From positions 62,001-126,000 of the forward strand of contig JACIVX010000001.1 in NCBI GenBank assembly GCA_014361295.1: 64,000 bases of DNA, in the 5' to 3' direction. Made by a program: the position numbers and the translations under genes. This document shows positions 44,948-53,092 of the stretch, piece after piece. Under the pieces are notes generated by a model. The model was not told where the DNA came from. It ran no database searches and worked only from the letters and a program-made list of their open reading frames with translations. The stretch's first letter is position 1, and each line of letters starts with the position of its first letter. Source of the DNA: Methanomassiliicoccales archaeon. GTDB lineage: Archaea; Thermoplasmatota; Thermoplasmata; Methanomassiliicoccales; JACIVX01.

Positions 44948-45316
44948 TTAGCTATTCTCAGCATGAATGCATTCCTTTACAAGCGCTGTAAAATCGAAAT
45001 CATAGTTGTAGTTCTCTGTTGTACCATCGTTCATTTCAATTCTCGCTCTGATTCTGTTCCTTTCGAAAATGATCTGCGCGATCCTGACTCTCGATTGGTA
45101 TAGGCTGATTCTCTTTCCGGCTTGCGTTAATCTCCTTTCCGCACAAATTAAGAGGCCAGCCTTTTCGAGCGAATGAATTTTCCTGTAACAGGCGGCGATT
45201 GGGATTCCAAGGGACTCGCTCAGCTCGAAAGCGCTCCTTGGTTTCGTCATCGTCGCAAGAAGAATTCTTGCGGAGTATTCATCGGTCAAGAGGCGGGAGG
45301 TTTCTAGTGCATGCAT
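44948..45316 (-). CDS. Winged-helix transcription regulator
   Basis: A 122-residue ArsR-like winged-helix protein. The DNA-binding part is residues ~10-75: SARILLATMTKPRSAFELSE, then IPIAACYRKIHSLEKAGLL as recognition helix and wing. The C-terminal ~45 residues (IIFERNRIRARIEMNDGTTE) are a small beta-rich domain seen in archaeal regulators of this type. No clear metal cysteines are visible. Repeated TGATAA-type sites in its own promoter suggest autoregulation. Confidence 0.85.
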   Translation of the reverse strand: MHALETSRLLTDEYSARILLATMTKPRSAFELSESLGIPIAACYRKIHSLEKAGLLICAERRLTQAGKRISLYQSRVRIAQIIFERNRIRARIEMNDGTTENYNYDFDFTALVKECIHAENS

Positions 45317-45317
45317 A

Positions 45318-45374
45318 TTATCACAATTGATAAAAATTGCCCGCGGGTATATAAATTATCTCAGGTGATTATCA
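45318..45374. promoter_or_regulatory. Clustered TGATAA half-sites flanking the regulator's TATA box
   Basis: TTATCA (45318-45323) and TGATAA (45328-45333) form a perfect dyad with 4-nt centre right before the start codon of the winged-helix gene. Two more half-sites in direct order, ATTATC near 45355-45360 and TGATTATCA at 45366-45374, lie beyond a TTTATATA-type TATA box (about 45346-45355). A palindromic CCCGCGGG (45340-45347) lies between. The arrangement suits a repressor acting on its own promoter. Confidence 0.5.
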
Positions 45375-45468
45375 TTTTTGATTTTTATTCTTCTATAATG
45401 CCAGTATTCGAGGACATTGAGGAATGTCGCTATGATCTCGTTATTCAGTAATTAGACCTGGAATAAAT

Positions 45469-45483
45469 GCAGGTATTACCTGC
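45469..45483. promoter_or_regulatory. 15-nt perfect palindrome
   Basis: GCAGGTA-T-TACCTGC is a perfect 7-bp dyad with a single central base, about 80 bp upstream of the TATA box of the mini-gene at 45617 and about 150 bp from the divergent regulator gene. It is a strong operator-like element without a known owner. Confidence 0.45.
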
Positions 45484-45560
45484 GATGATTCTCATAAGAG
45501 AAATCAACGTTGTTCTTTGTCGCATGACAAGTTTCCAGGCAATATGGATGGGTACAAAGA

Positions 45561-45568
45561 TTTATATA
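45561..45568 (+). promoter_or_regulatory. TATA box of the 26-residue gene
   Basis: TTTATATA lies about 53 bp before the ATG at 45617. Transcription would begin near 45590, leaving a ~27-nt leader that contains the GGAGGG ribosome site. Confidence 0.55.
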
Positions 45569-45616
45569 TCACTCTCGGCAATGTTTTTATTCAAGCGCCA
45601 GATATGGAGGGAAAGG

Positions 45617-45697
45617 ATGACCTGCGGAAAGTGTGGATCGAAGAAGGGAGAAGCAAAGAAGGAAGAAAAGAAGAAGAAGGCGACGAAGAAAAAGTAG
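45617..45697 (+). CDS. 26-residue CxxC and lysine-rich mini-protein
   Basis: The frame starts at ATG 45617 and ends at TAG. It encodes Met-Thr-Cys-Gly-Lys-Cys-Gly followed by a Lys/Glu-rich tail ending in ATKKK. One CxxC knuckle on a highly basic tail suggests a metal- or nucleic-acid-binding peptide, perhaps as a dimer. Support for a real gene is a good TATA box, a GGAGGGAAAGG ribosome site at correct spacing, and a hairpin-like sequence after the stop (CCAAGGC at about 45733 with GCCTTTGG). No family is recognised. Confidence 0.6.
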   Translation: MTCGKCGSKKGEAKKEEKKKKATKKK

Positions 45698-45954
45698 CCA
45701 TCGAGCACCGCCTTAGGACAGTCCTCGGCTCCAAGGCAGATCGCCTTTGGTGATGAATTAATTTTCTTTTCCTTGTTTTTTCTCTATAAGATCAAATTTT
45801 TGTGGATTCTTCAACAATTCTTGATTCATTGGCGACCGCTCCTTTTTTATAACAATCTTGATCTTTTTGAAAGGGACATCTTCCTGTTCCAAGATCATTT
45901 CTTGATTCGAATTTACATATCCCCTATGAAAAAAGAATTGATGAGAAGATCCTT

Positions 45955-46971
45955 TTAGATGTTCAGTCGACTCGCAGTTCTCCGCCTTGAATCCCAGGAA
46001 TCCTCTCTTGTCTCAACGTCTTCGGGCAATTTCTCGCTTCTTGAAACAACGTAGATCGCTGCGAAGATCATCGTCGCCCCGATCAGTCCTGAAAAGTCAA
46101 GCGTCTCGCCGAGCACAAGGCATCCGAGGATCGTGCCGAAGACAGATTCCGAAAGAACGATGGTCGCCGACGTTGTCACGCTGATTTTCGTCAGTCCCTT
46201 GGCCCAGAGCAATGAAGGTACGGAGGTACAGAGGACGCCGACATAAAGAATCACCGGTATCGATTCGAGATCGATGGCGAAGTCATCAACTGTCATGACT
46301 GAGAACAGGATCAGCGGTAGTGGATAGACGCTGTAAACGCCGAAAATCCACTGATCGTGGCTGAGGTGTCGCATCGCTTTCTTCGTCAAAATCCAAATCA
46401 GCGCACCTGAAGCCGCCGAACCGATGAGCATCGCATCGCCGAGGAACTCGCCCTCAAGGAGTTTCGAGATATCCCAGCCAGTTGTCAGGGAGATAAGCCC
46501 GACGATCCCGACGGTGATGCCAAAAATGCCAGCGCGGTCGAGCCGCTCGCCGAGCAGGAGTGCGGACATTGGAGCTACAAAGACAACAGTGCTGCCGATG
46601 ATCAGCGCTCCTTTGGACGCGCTCGTCATCGTCATACCGATGAATTCAAGGGAAATCGAGATTGCACCGACAGCCATCGCTGCCCAGATCTCCCAGCGCT
46701 TGAAGACTCGAAGGGTAAAGGATCCCCTAATCAAGGCGTAGAGGATTGCGATCATGCCGCCTATCCCGATGACGACGGCTTCGAAGAGGAAGGGGTTGCT
46801 CCTCTCAACGCCAACCTTGATCGCGACGTAGGAGGTCGCGAACATCATGCTCGAGAGGAATGTCAAAGCGATAGCGCCATTCCTCGTCAACTCCCCTTCT
46901 CCTATCGATGCGGCTCTGAAGACCGGCATCGACACCACCGTAAGGGCGAATGCCGAGGGGGTTTTTGACAT
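45955..46971 (-). CDS. EamA/DMT-family transporter
   Basis: A 338-residue membrane protein with 10 helices in two EamA repeats. MMFATSYVAIKVGVERSNPF opens repeat one, and ASGALIWILTKKAMRHLSHD opens repeat two. LGERLDRAGIFGITVGIVGL and LGETLDFSGLIGATMIFAAI are the matching helix pairs ending each repeat. It exports or imports small metabolites; the substrate is unknown. The ~30-residue hydrophilic end (EKLPEDVETREDSWDSRRR) is cytosolic. Confidence 0.88.
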   Translation of the reverse strand: MSKTPSAFALTVVSMPVFRAASIGEGELTRNGAIALTFLSSMMFATSYVAIKVGVERSNPFLFEAVVIGIGGMIAILYALIRGSFTLRVFKRWEIWAAMAVGAISISLEFIGMTMTSASKGALIIGSTVVFVAPMSALLLGERLDRAGIFGITVGIVGLISLTTGWDISKLLEGEFLGDAMLIGSAASGALIWILTKKAMRHLSHDQWIFGVYSVYPLPLILFSVMTVDDFAIDLESIPVILYVGVLCTSVPSLLWAKGLTKISVTTSATIVLSESVFGTILGCLVLGETLDFSGLIGATMIFAAIYVVSRSEKLPEDVETREDSWDSRRRTASRLNI

Positions 46972-47158
46972 TTTCGATTTTTTTGAAATAATTGCTAATT
47001 GCAGTCCTGGCTCATGCTAACAAATATCAATGATTGTTCGTGAAAATAAGTTTCGTGCGGTGCTCGATCAATCATTTAATGAAAATGTGTGATGGTATTC
47101 CTGATTGTTCTTTGTCAGTTGATTTGAAAAATTAGAGATTGTGATCATTCTTTCCCCG

Positions 47159-47824
47159 TTATTTCTTAAAGGAAAAGGAAGAGATGAAACGCTTCCATCC
47201 CGATTCCATTTTTTCTTTCAGGAAATCAATCTTGAACGTTGAGGCAATCAATCCTATGAAAATGCCGATGACCGCGCCGCCGATGACATCGAGCGGCCAG
47301 TGAACGCCATAGTAAATTCTGCCGAAACCGACTATGATTGCGAAGAAGCTAAGCGGCAGAATCAGTTTGGAAGATTTTCTGCCGAGGACGGTAGCCGCCG
47401 CGAAGCTCCCTTCGGTGTGGCCGGACGGAAACGAAGGGTCGGCTGGCTGGTAGACCGTGTGAACATTCTCGAGGATTTCGAACGGCCTCGGCCTGTCAAC
47501 GACATATTTCAGCGTGCCGCCAACGGCGATGTGGATGAGGATCGCAATGAGCAGGTAAATCGCCATCTCCCTTTTTCCGATAAGCCAGAGGATGAAGATG
47601 ACGATGAACCAGAAGAAGAATGAGCCCATTTCGGCGAAGATCCTGCAGATCGTTTCAAATGAAGGATCCCAGAGTGCGTTGATTTTCAAGAAAGTTTCGT
47701 GATCCCACGCGAATGCATTCTCACTGAGAAGCAAAGCGAGAAAGAGTCCGATCATTGAAATAAGAAGAATGAAGAGGATACAGCCCTCCCTTTCTTTGTA
47801 AAATTTTCTTATCGCAAAGCTCAT
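47159..47824 (-). CDS. PAP2-family membrane phosphatase
   Basis: A 221-residue membrane protein with about 6 helices. The three phosphatidic acid phosphatase type 2 motifs are intact: KYVVDRPRP (~110), FPSGHTEGS (~133) and GRIYYGVHWPLDVIGG (~170). The catalytic His are in the last two. It may dephosphorylate polyprenyl pyrophosphate carriers for glycan synthesis or act on phospholipids. The large number of surface-glycan genes nearby favours the former, but this is inference. Confidence 0.9.
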   Translation of the reverse strand: MSFAIRKFYKEREGCILFILLISMIGLFLALLLSENAFAWDHETFLKINALWDPSFETICRIFAEMGSFFFWFIVIFILWLIGKREMAIYLLIAILIHIAVGGTLKYVVDRPRPFEILENVHTVYQPADPSFPSGHTEGSFAAATVLGRKSSKLILPLSFFAIIVGFGRIYYGVHWPLDVIGGAVIGIFIGLIASTFKIDFLKEKMESGWKRFISSFSFKK

Positions 47825-47898
47825 CGAACGCCTCCTGCTTTAAAGGAATAGAAGAAATGCATAAGGCTGGTAATTATGCCTCGCTTGCCTGCGACAAT

Positions 47899-47908
47899 GT
47901 TTAAGTCT
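47899..47908 (+). promoter_or_regulatory. TATA-like element of the UspA gene
   Basis: TGTTTAAGTC is centred about 30 bp before ATG 47934 and supports that start over the upstream open frame. Confidence 0.4.
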
Positions 47909-47933
47909 CGTGCATCGCATTAGGTCAGTGTAC

Positions 47934-48767
47934 ATGTTCGAGAAGATCCTTCTTCCCATCGATTTTTCTCAGCAGTCGATCATGATGCTTGATTGTGTCG
48001 CAGAGTTGCGTCAGTTTGGTGCGGAGACTGTGATCATCGTTCATGTGCTACCGCCGAAAGGCAGGCTGTCCGAGAATCAAAGGAAGACGGCGGAGGAGCT
48101 CGTCAACAAGCTGAAGGAGAGGGGTTTCGAAGCGATGTTCAAGGTCGTCCATGGAAACCCGGTCGACGAGATCCTGGCGCTCGCTGAAAAGGAAGAAGTG
48201 ACGCTCATCGTCATGGCCTCGAGTGGCAAGGGGAGGGCACAGGAGTTTTTTGTCGGCAGCACTTCCTTCGGTGTCGTCAGAAGGACGAGTAAGCCGATGC
48301 TCATCGATAAATTCGAGGTCATCGAAAAGGATGGGAGTAAGAAGATCAAGCCAGCGTGTACGATGCTCTTCCGCACCGCGTTAGTTCCAATTGATTTTTC
48401 GAGGTGCACTTACACGGTCATCGACGTTCTTCATCATCTGGCCAAGCGAGGTCTCAGGAAAATTGTCCTCTTTCATGTCATCGAATCGACGAAATACAGC
48501 GTCTCCTCGGACAAGCGGTTCGATGAAGTCAAAAAGCGGCTCGAGGAACTCGAAAGTGATTTGTCGAGCGCTGGCTTCGAAGTCATCACGCATGTTCATT
48601 TTGGTACCCCCGCCTACAACATTCTCGAAGCGACCAGGGAATTCGACGCCTCGCTCATTATCATCGGTGCGAGTGGCAAGAGTTTCTTGAAAGGCCTCGC
48701 GCTCGGCAGCACTTCTGAAGAGGTCATCAGGAAGGCGAGCGTGCCGCTTCTCGTCGTAAGGTGCTGA
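47934..48767 (+). CDS. Universal stress protein with two UspA domains
   Basis: A 277-residue tandem UspA protein. Domain one starts FEKILLPIDFSQQSIMML and ends VMASSGKGRAQEFFVGSTSF. Domain two starts TALVPIDFSRCTYTVIDVL and ends IIGASGKSFLKGLALGSTSE. Both carry the G-x2-G-x9-G(S/T) ATP-binding motif, so both halves may bind ATP. The role in stress response is general to the family. The ATG at 47934 matches the fold start and the TATA spacing. Confidence 0.92.
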   Translation: MFEKILLPIDFSQQSIMMLDCVAELRQFGAETVIIVHVLPPKGRLSENQRKTAEELVNKLKERGFEAMFKVVHGNPVDEILALAEKEEVTLIVMASSGKGRAQEFFVGSTSFGVVRRTSKPMLIDKFEVIEKDGSKKIKPACTMLFRTALVPIDFSRCTYTVIDVLHHLAKRGLRKIVLFHVIESTKYSVSSDKRFDEVKKRLEELESDLSSAGFEVITHVHFGTPAYNILEATREFDASLIIIGASGKSFLKGLALGSTSEEVIRKASVPLLVVRC

Positions 48768-48904
48768 CGCGGTGGAATTGAGGTGGACGTGATCACGAAG
48801 AACAGCGGAATTTCATCGCCACGAAGTTTTTTGCGGTCCTCTTTCTCATCTTTTTTCTTGCGAATCTCATTGAGCGATCTGGGATTTAATAGAGATGAGT
48901 GCGT

Positions 48905-48916
48905 GATAATTTAAGT
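48905..48916 (+). promoter_or_regulatory. TATA-like element of the membrane protein pair
   Basis: GATAATTTAAGT ends 24 bp before ATG 48941. With no ribosome site before that ATG, a leaderless message is likely. Confidence 0.4.
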
Positions 48917-48940
48917 AAGGGGATCGCATAATACGATGAG

Positions 48941-49549
48941 ATGCATCGCTACAGCGTACAAATCGCCCTATCCTGGACAGCGGTTATTGCGATTTTTCTC
49001 GCGACAGAGTACGCGATCTTCATGGTCAATCTTTTTTGGATCATCATGGGATTCTGGGCACTTTGCATCGCTGTCTTGCCTGCCATCATGAGCCAGAGCG
49101 TCGCGAGGATTTTGCCGTTCGAATTGCTCTGCCTCATCGCCTTACCCTTTTTCCTCTATTTTCTTCCTAGTGCACTCGGTCTGAAAAATCATTTTTACTA
49201 CGAGAACCTGCTCAGGGCGTCTCAGGTCATGGCAACTTTCTTCATTGGCTTCGTTACAGTCATCGATCTCCACACTTACACGAGTCTGAGAATGAACAGG
49301 GTCTTTGCGGTCGCGTTCACTGTCATGCTGACGATGACGCTCAGCAGCTTTTTCGCGATCGGCGATTTCATTTCCGATGCGGTTTTTGGCACGCACACAC
49401 TCGTCAGCAACGACTACCTCATGACGAACCTCCTCTACAGCTTCTTTGGCGGTCTCATCATGGGTGTCATTCTGGCCGTTTATCTAGGCAGGATGCCGGC
49501 CGAGCGACTCCGCCGCTTCGGCATCAGCAGGATCGGTGATGCGAAGTGA
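48941..49549 (+). CDS. Membrane protein of unknown function (first of pair)
   Basis: A 202-residue protein with 6 or so hydrophobic segments, for example SWTAVIAIFLATEYAIFMV, IMGFWALCIAVLPAI, FELLCLIALPFFLYFLPSAL and LLYSFFGGLIMGVILAVYLG. I recognise no family. Its last bases overlap the next gene (GTGA), and both carry an LPFEL or VPFEL motif ahead of a membrane helix. The two are distant relatives or subunits of one complex. Confidence 0.7.
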   Translation: MHRYSVQIALSWTAVIAIFLATEYAIFMVNLFWIIMGFWALCIAVLPAIMSQSVARILPFELLCLIALPFFLYFLPSALGLKNHFYYENLLRASQVMATFFIGFVTVIDLHTYTSLRMNRVFAVAFTVMLTMTLSSFFAIGDFISDAVFGTHTLVSNDYLMTNLLYSFFGGLIMGVILAVYLGRMPAERLRRFGISRIGDAK

Positions 49550-50184
49550 ATCGCGCGAAGACGGAGAAATTACTCAGTCATTTCTTTGAGGGATCGCTCT
49601 TCGCGATGTTTTTGCTTGGCCTTTTCAACGGCGATTTATACGCCGCCTTCTCCGCCCTATTCGGCCTCGGCATGGCGATGATTCCCTGGTTTTTGAAAAA
49701 AGAGAAGATTCTGACGGTGCCGTTTGAGTTGAACCTCTGGATTTTTATCGCGCTCTTCCTCCACAACCTCGGCGTTCTCGTTAAATTATACGATACGATC
49801 TGGTGGTGGGACAAGATGACGCATTTCCTTTCGACCTCGATGATCGCCGCCTTCGGATTCGTCGGCATTGTCATCGTCGATAAATATGTCGATGCGATCT
49901 ATCTGCCGCCGAAGTTCCTCCCCTTTTTCATCATTGTCTTCGTCGGCGCCATGGGCGTCTTCTGGGAAATTATCGAATTCATCATCGATAAGACGCTCAG
50001 CGCTGGCATGCAGTACTCTCTTTCCGACACAGTCATCGATCTTGTCTTCGATAATATAGCTGGTATTGTCGTCGCGATCCTCGGCCCGATTTACCTGCGT
50101 TACCGTTCTATCGATGCGATTGTTGAGGAAATGAAGGTCGAGGATGTCGTCAGGCGAATTACCACAAGAAGCAGAAACAATTGA
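49546..50184 (+). CDS. Membrane protein of unknown function (second of pair, DUF2238-like)
   Basis: A 212-residue protein with 6 hydrophobic segments. WWWDKMTHFLSTSMIAAFGF and FVGAMGVFWEIIEF resemble the YjdF/DUF2238 membrane family. That family has a conserved Asp-x-x-x-His and a Trp-Glu-x-x-Glu, which suggests a metal or acid/base site in the membrane. The function is unknown. It starts with GTG, overlapping the preceding gene by 4 bp. Confidence 0.75.
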   Translation: MNRAKTEKLLSHFFEGSLFAMFLLGLFNGDLYAAFSALFGLGMAMIPWFLKKEKILTVPFELNLWIFIALFLHNLGVLVKLYDTIWWWDKMTHFLSTSMIAAFGFVGIVIVDKYVDAIYLPPKFLPFFIIVFVGAMGVFWEIIEFIIDKTLSAGMQYSLSDTVIDLVFDNIAGIVVAILGPIYLRYRSIDAIVEEMKVEDVVRRITTRSRNN

Positions 50185-50468
50185 ACGAGTTCCTTTTTAA
50201 ATGAAAATCATGCGTTGTATGTCAAAGGTGGAAAAAGACCGTCTTTTCTCCATTTAATTGATCGATTGACATGCTTGAGGCCTATCTGTGCAGCATCGTA
50301 AATTTATTTGAACAATTTGCATGAACTTGCCTTGAAGTCATTATAGCAGTCTTGTCAAATCGGACGTCTACTTATAACCAGTGATGTATTTTCATTCTTC
50401 ATTTTGAGATAAAATAAAGAAATCTTATTAATCGAGGCATTTCATTCGTCGTCTAAAAGGGCAACGCC

Positions 50469-51470
50469 ATGAGAAAGAAAGTTTTGTTTGTCAGGCCGAA
50501 AGCCAGCAGGTTCACCGAAATCGACCGTCGGATTTTCGAAAAGTATTATGAGACGGAGACGATCGATTTCGGATTTTTGAAAGAGGATCCTTTGAAATTT
50601 CTCATCAATCATTTGCGCGTCATTGACGGCGTGATTTCATCAGACATCGTAGTGATTTGGTTTGCAGACTTCCATGCGCTCTCCGCGATTTTGTTCTCTA
50701 AAATCTCAGGAAAGAAGACGGTTCTCATCGTTGGTGGATATGAAGTCGCGAGGATTCCTGAGCTGGGATACGGAGGGGCGTTAAATTTCAAAAGAAGGCT
50801 CATCACAAAATTCGTCGTGAAGAACTCGACGAAAGTCATTGCCGTGTCGGCTTTCAGCAAATCGGAGATCTTGAAATGTTTTCCGTCTGCTCAGCCTGAA
50901 GTCATTTATAATTGCGTCGACACCGATTTTTTCGTGCCCGCTCTAAGAAAGGAAAATATTGTACTGACAGTCTCTGTCGCGAGGGATCGGAACGTCGCTC
51001 TCAAGGGGATTGCGACGTTCGTCTCGGCAGCAAGTCTCGTCAAAGAGGCGAAGTTCGTAATTGTTGGCTTTACGGAGGGTGAATTGAGGGGTCAGATGAA
51101 TGAGCCTTTGCCAGGAAATGTCGAGTGCACGGGTTATCTCGATGGGCAATCGCTCTTGGAATGGTATCAGCGGGCAAAGGTTTACTGCCAGCTTTCACGA
51201 TATGAATCATTTGGCGTCGCGCTGGCAGAAGCGATGAGCTGCTGCTGTGTACCCGTTGTCACGAGAGAGGGCGCATTGCCGGAGGTTGTTGGCGACACGG
51301 GATTTTATGTGCCCTACGGTGATGTTGAAGCGACGGCGAGTGCGATCAGGGAAGCGCTTCAATCAGATAAGGGAAGGTTGGCGCGCCAAAGGGTCATCGA
51401 GAAATTCAGCGTTGTGGAGAGGGAAAAGAAGCTTTTGGGATTAATCGATGCGACGCTTGATGAGCACTGA
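50469..51470 (+). CDS. GT4-family glycosyltransferase
   Basis: A 333-residue GT-B glycosyltransferase of group 1. VLFVRPKASRFTEIDRRIFE opens the acceptor domain. In the donor domain CQLSRYESFGVALAEAMSCC (~245) and VTREGALPEVVGDTGFYVPYG hold the E-x7-E motif that binds the nucleotide. The acceptor is unknown. It is the only soluble glycosyltransferase in this stretch, near membrane proteins that could form a surface-glycan pathway. Confidence 0.9.
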   Translation: MRKKVLFVRPKASRFTEIDRRIFEKYYETETIDFGFLKEDPLKFLINHLRVIDGVISSDIVVIWFADFHALSAILFSKISGKKTVLIVGGYEVARIPELGYGGALNFKRRLITKFVVKNSTKVIAVSAFSKSEILKCFPSAQPEVIYNCVDTDFFVPALRKENIVLTVSVARDRNVALKGIATFVSAASLVKEAKFVIVGFTEGELRGQMNEPLPGNVECTGYLDGQSLLEWYQRAKVYCQLSRYESFGVALAEAMSCCCVPVVTREGALPEVVGDTGFYVPYGDVEATASAIREALQSDKGRLARQRVIEKFSVVEREKKLLGLIDATLDEH

Positions 51471-51592
51471 ATCGGCCGCCGACGCAACTCGTTTTTTTGA
51501 AATGGCGCCCCGACTAAAATATCTTTTTTCGTAAGGCGTTGTTCAATAGTCCTTCCTGATAACTCTATATGAAAAAAATGCTAACAGTCCTC

Positions 51593-52981
51593 CTATAGGA
51601 TCAACGCCGGTGGCACCATGAGCACGAGGAAGAGAGAAACTGCGAAGGCAGTTTTGAAAGTCTTCGCATCGACGGAGATGAAGGGCATCGTGAGAATAAT
51701 CGGCTGAACGATTGCGAGGATGAAGAGCTGCACACCGCCAATTAGAATGGTATTCGCCGTCAGTGTTCCGGCGCTCTTGATCGTCGTGACCGATGCGAAA
51801 TTCATGACGAAGAGGGATTCAACGGCGACGATGAAAGTCACGATGATAATGATGTATGACGCAATTTTCGCGATGATTGGCCTTTCGTTGAGAATCTCCG
51901 ATGCGAAATTCTTGGCGAGCCATGCGATCAATGTGATGATGCCGAGGGCAAGGAGCTGCATGCCGGCGGTGTTGACGGTCGAAGCGGCGATCCCGCCGAT
52001 GCTCTGCACATTCGCCGGTGCAGCCAATCCCATGACAAGCAATCCTTCCGACGCGATTGCGATTGATGCAACGATAGCGACGATCTCTGCCGCTCTCATT
52101 CTCAGCAAAATCTCTCTGTTGAGTATCCAGAGTGAAGCGGAAAGGAGACCGAGGGCGAAGAGCTGCGCGCCGCTCGCGACGACCGTCCTTTCAAGAATGC
52201 CACCGATGCCTTCGATCGACATCCTGCCGCATTTGATCGCGAGGATGACCCCTTCAACGGCGATGATGATCGAGATGATTATCGAGAGAACGTGGATGGC
52301 CCGCTGCCCGAGAATTTTTCGCCCCTTGATCGCGAGGATTCCATCTTTCAGGGACCAGGCACAGAGCAAAATGAGGGCGAGGATGAGCAGCTGAATGCCA
52401 GCGTATACGAACGTTGATCTCATAATTCCGCCGATCCCCTCAATTGACGTCCTGCCCGCGATGCTGATGACGAAGAGGCCTTCCGCCGCGAGTACCATCG
52501 AAACGAGAATCCCGAAAATTCTCGACAGGCCAATCGTTCTCAGCGGCGTGTCGGCGAAGCGCGACGTCAGCAATCCACCGACGCCGAGTACAAAGAGCTG
52601 ACAGCCGGCGGCACCGATCCAGAATTTCCTGATCCCGCCAATTCCTTCCCAATAGACGGCGCCGGCCATCGATGCGATGACGATCCCTTCGATCGCGATG
52701 ATCGTCGCGATGAGGAACGGCAGGACTGTGAAAAGAAGGGAGAGCATTTCCCGCCTTTTGCCCATCCCCCAGTCTCTTTTTCTCAGCCAAATTGAAACAA
52801 GGAAGAGAAGGCCGAGGAGAAAGAGTTGCAATCCGCCGAGTGAAACTGTTGATTCCCTGATCCCGCCAATCCCATCAATCCTCATCGGTGCGGCGAGATT
52901 CACGAGGGCCAAACCTTCGAGAAGGACGATGACTCCAATGATGATCGCAATCAAGTTGACAGCCCGTGGAATCCTCACCAA
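51593..52981 (-). CDS. Twelve-helix membrane protein built of six repeats
   Basis: A 462-residue membrane protein made of six repeats of about 70 residues. Each repeat has a first helix ending in a conserved Ala/Ser/Leu-x-Glu-Gly (LEGLALVNLA, IEGIVIASMA, AEGLFVISIA, VEGVILAIKC, SEGLLVMGLA, VESLFVMNFA). A loop with IGGI follows (IDGIGGI, WEGIGGI, IEGIGGI twice, VQSIGGI, degenerate in repeat six), then a second helix with Gly-x-Gln-Leu. A buried Glu in every repeat could line a channel or bind cations. I recognise no family. The start ATG is at 52981. Confidence 0.8.
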   Translation of the reverse strand: MVRIPRAVNLIAIIIGVIVLLEGLALVNLAAPMRIDGIGGIRESTVSLGGLQLFLLGLLFLVSIWLRKRDWGMGKRREMLSLLFTVLPFLIATIIAIEGIVIASMAGAVYWEGIGGIRKFWIGAAGCQLFVLGVGGLLTSRFADTPLRTIGLSRIFGILVSMVLAAEGLFVISIAGRTSIEGIGGIMRSTFVYAGIQLLILALILLCAWSLKDGILAIKGRKILGQRAIHVLSIIISIIIAVEGVILAIKCGRMSIEGIGGILERTVVASGAQLFALGLLSASLWILNREILLRMRAAEIVAIVASIAIASEGLLVMGLAAPANVQSIGGIAASTVNTAGMQLLALGIITLIAWLAKNFASEILNERPIIAKIASYIIIIVTFIVAVESLFVMNFASVTTIKSAGTLTANTILIGGVQLFILAIVQPIILTMPFISVDAKTFKTAFAVSLFLVLMVPPALIL

Positions 52982-53092
52982 TCTCCTCTCCGATATTTAC
53001 GACATTTAACTCTGTTTATGAATAAATGTTTTGTCTTTTTGCTTAAAATCGTTTTTACTTTTCATTTTTGATTTTTTATAAGAAAATTAATT

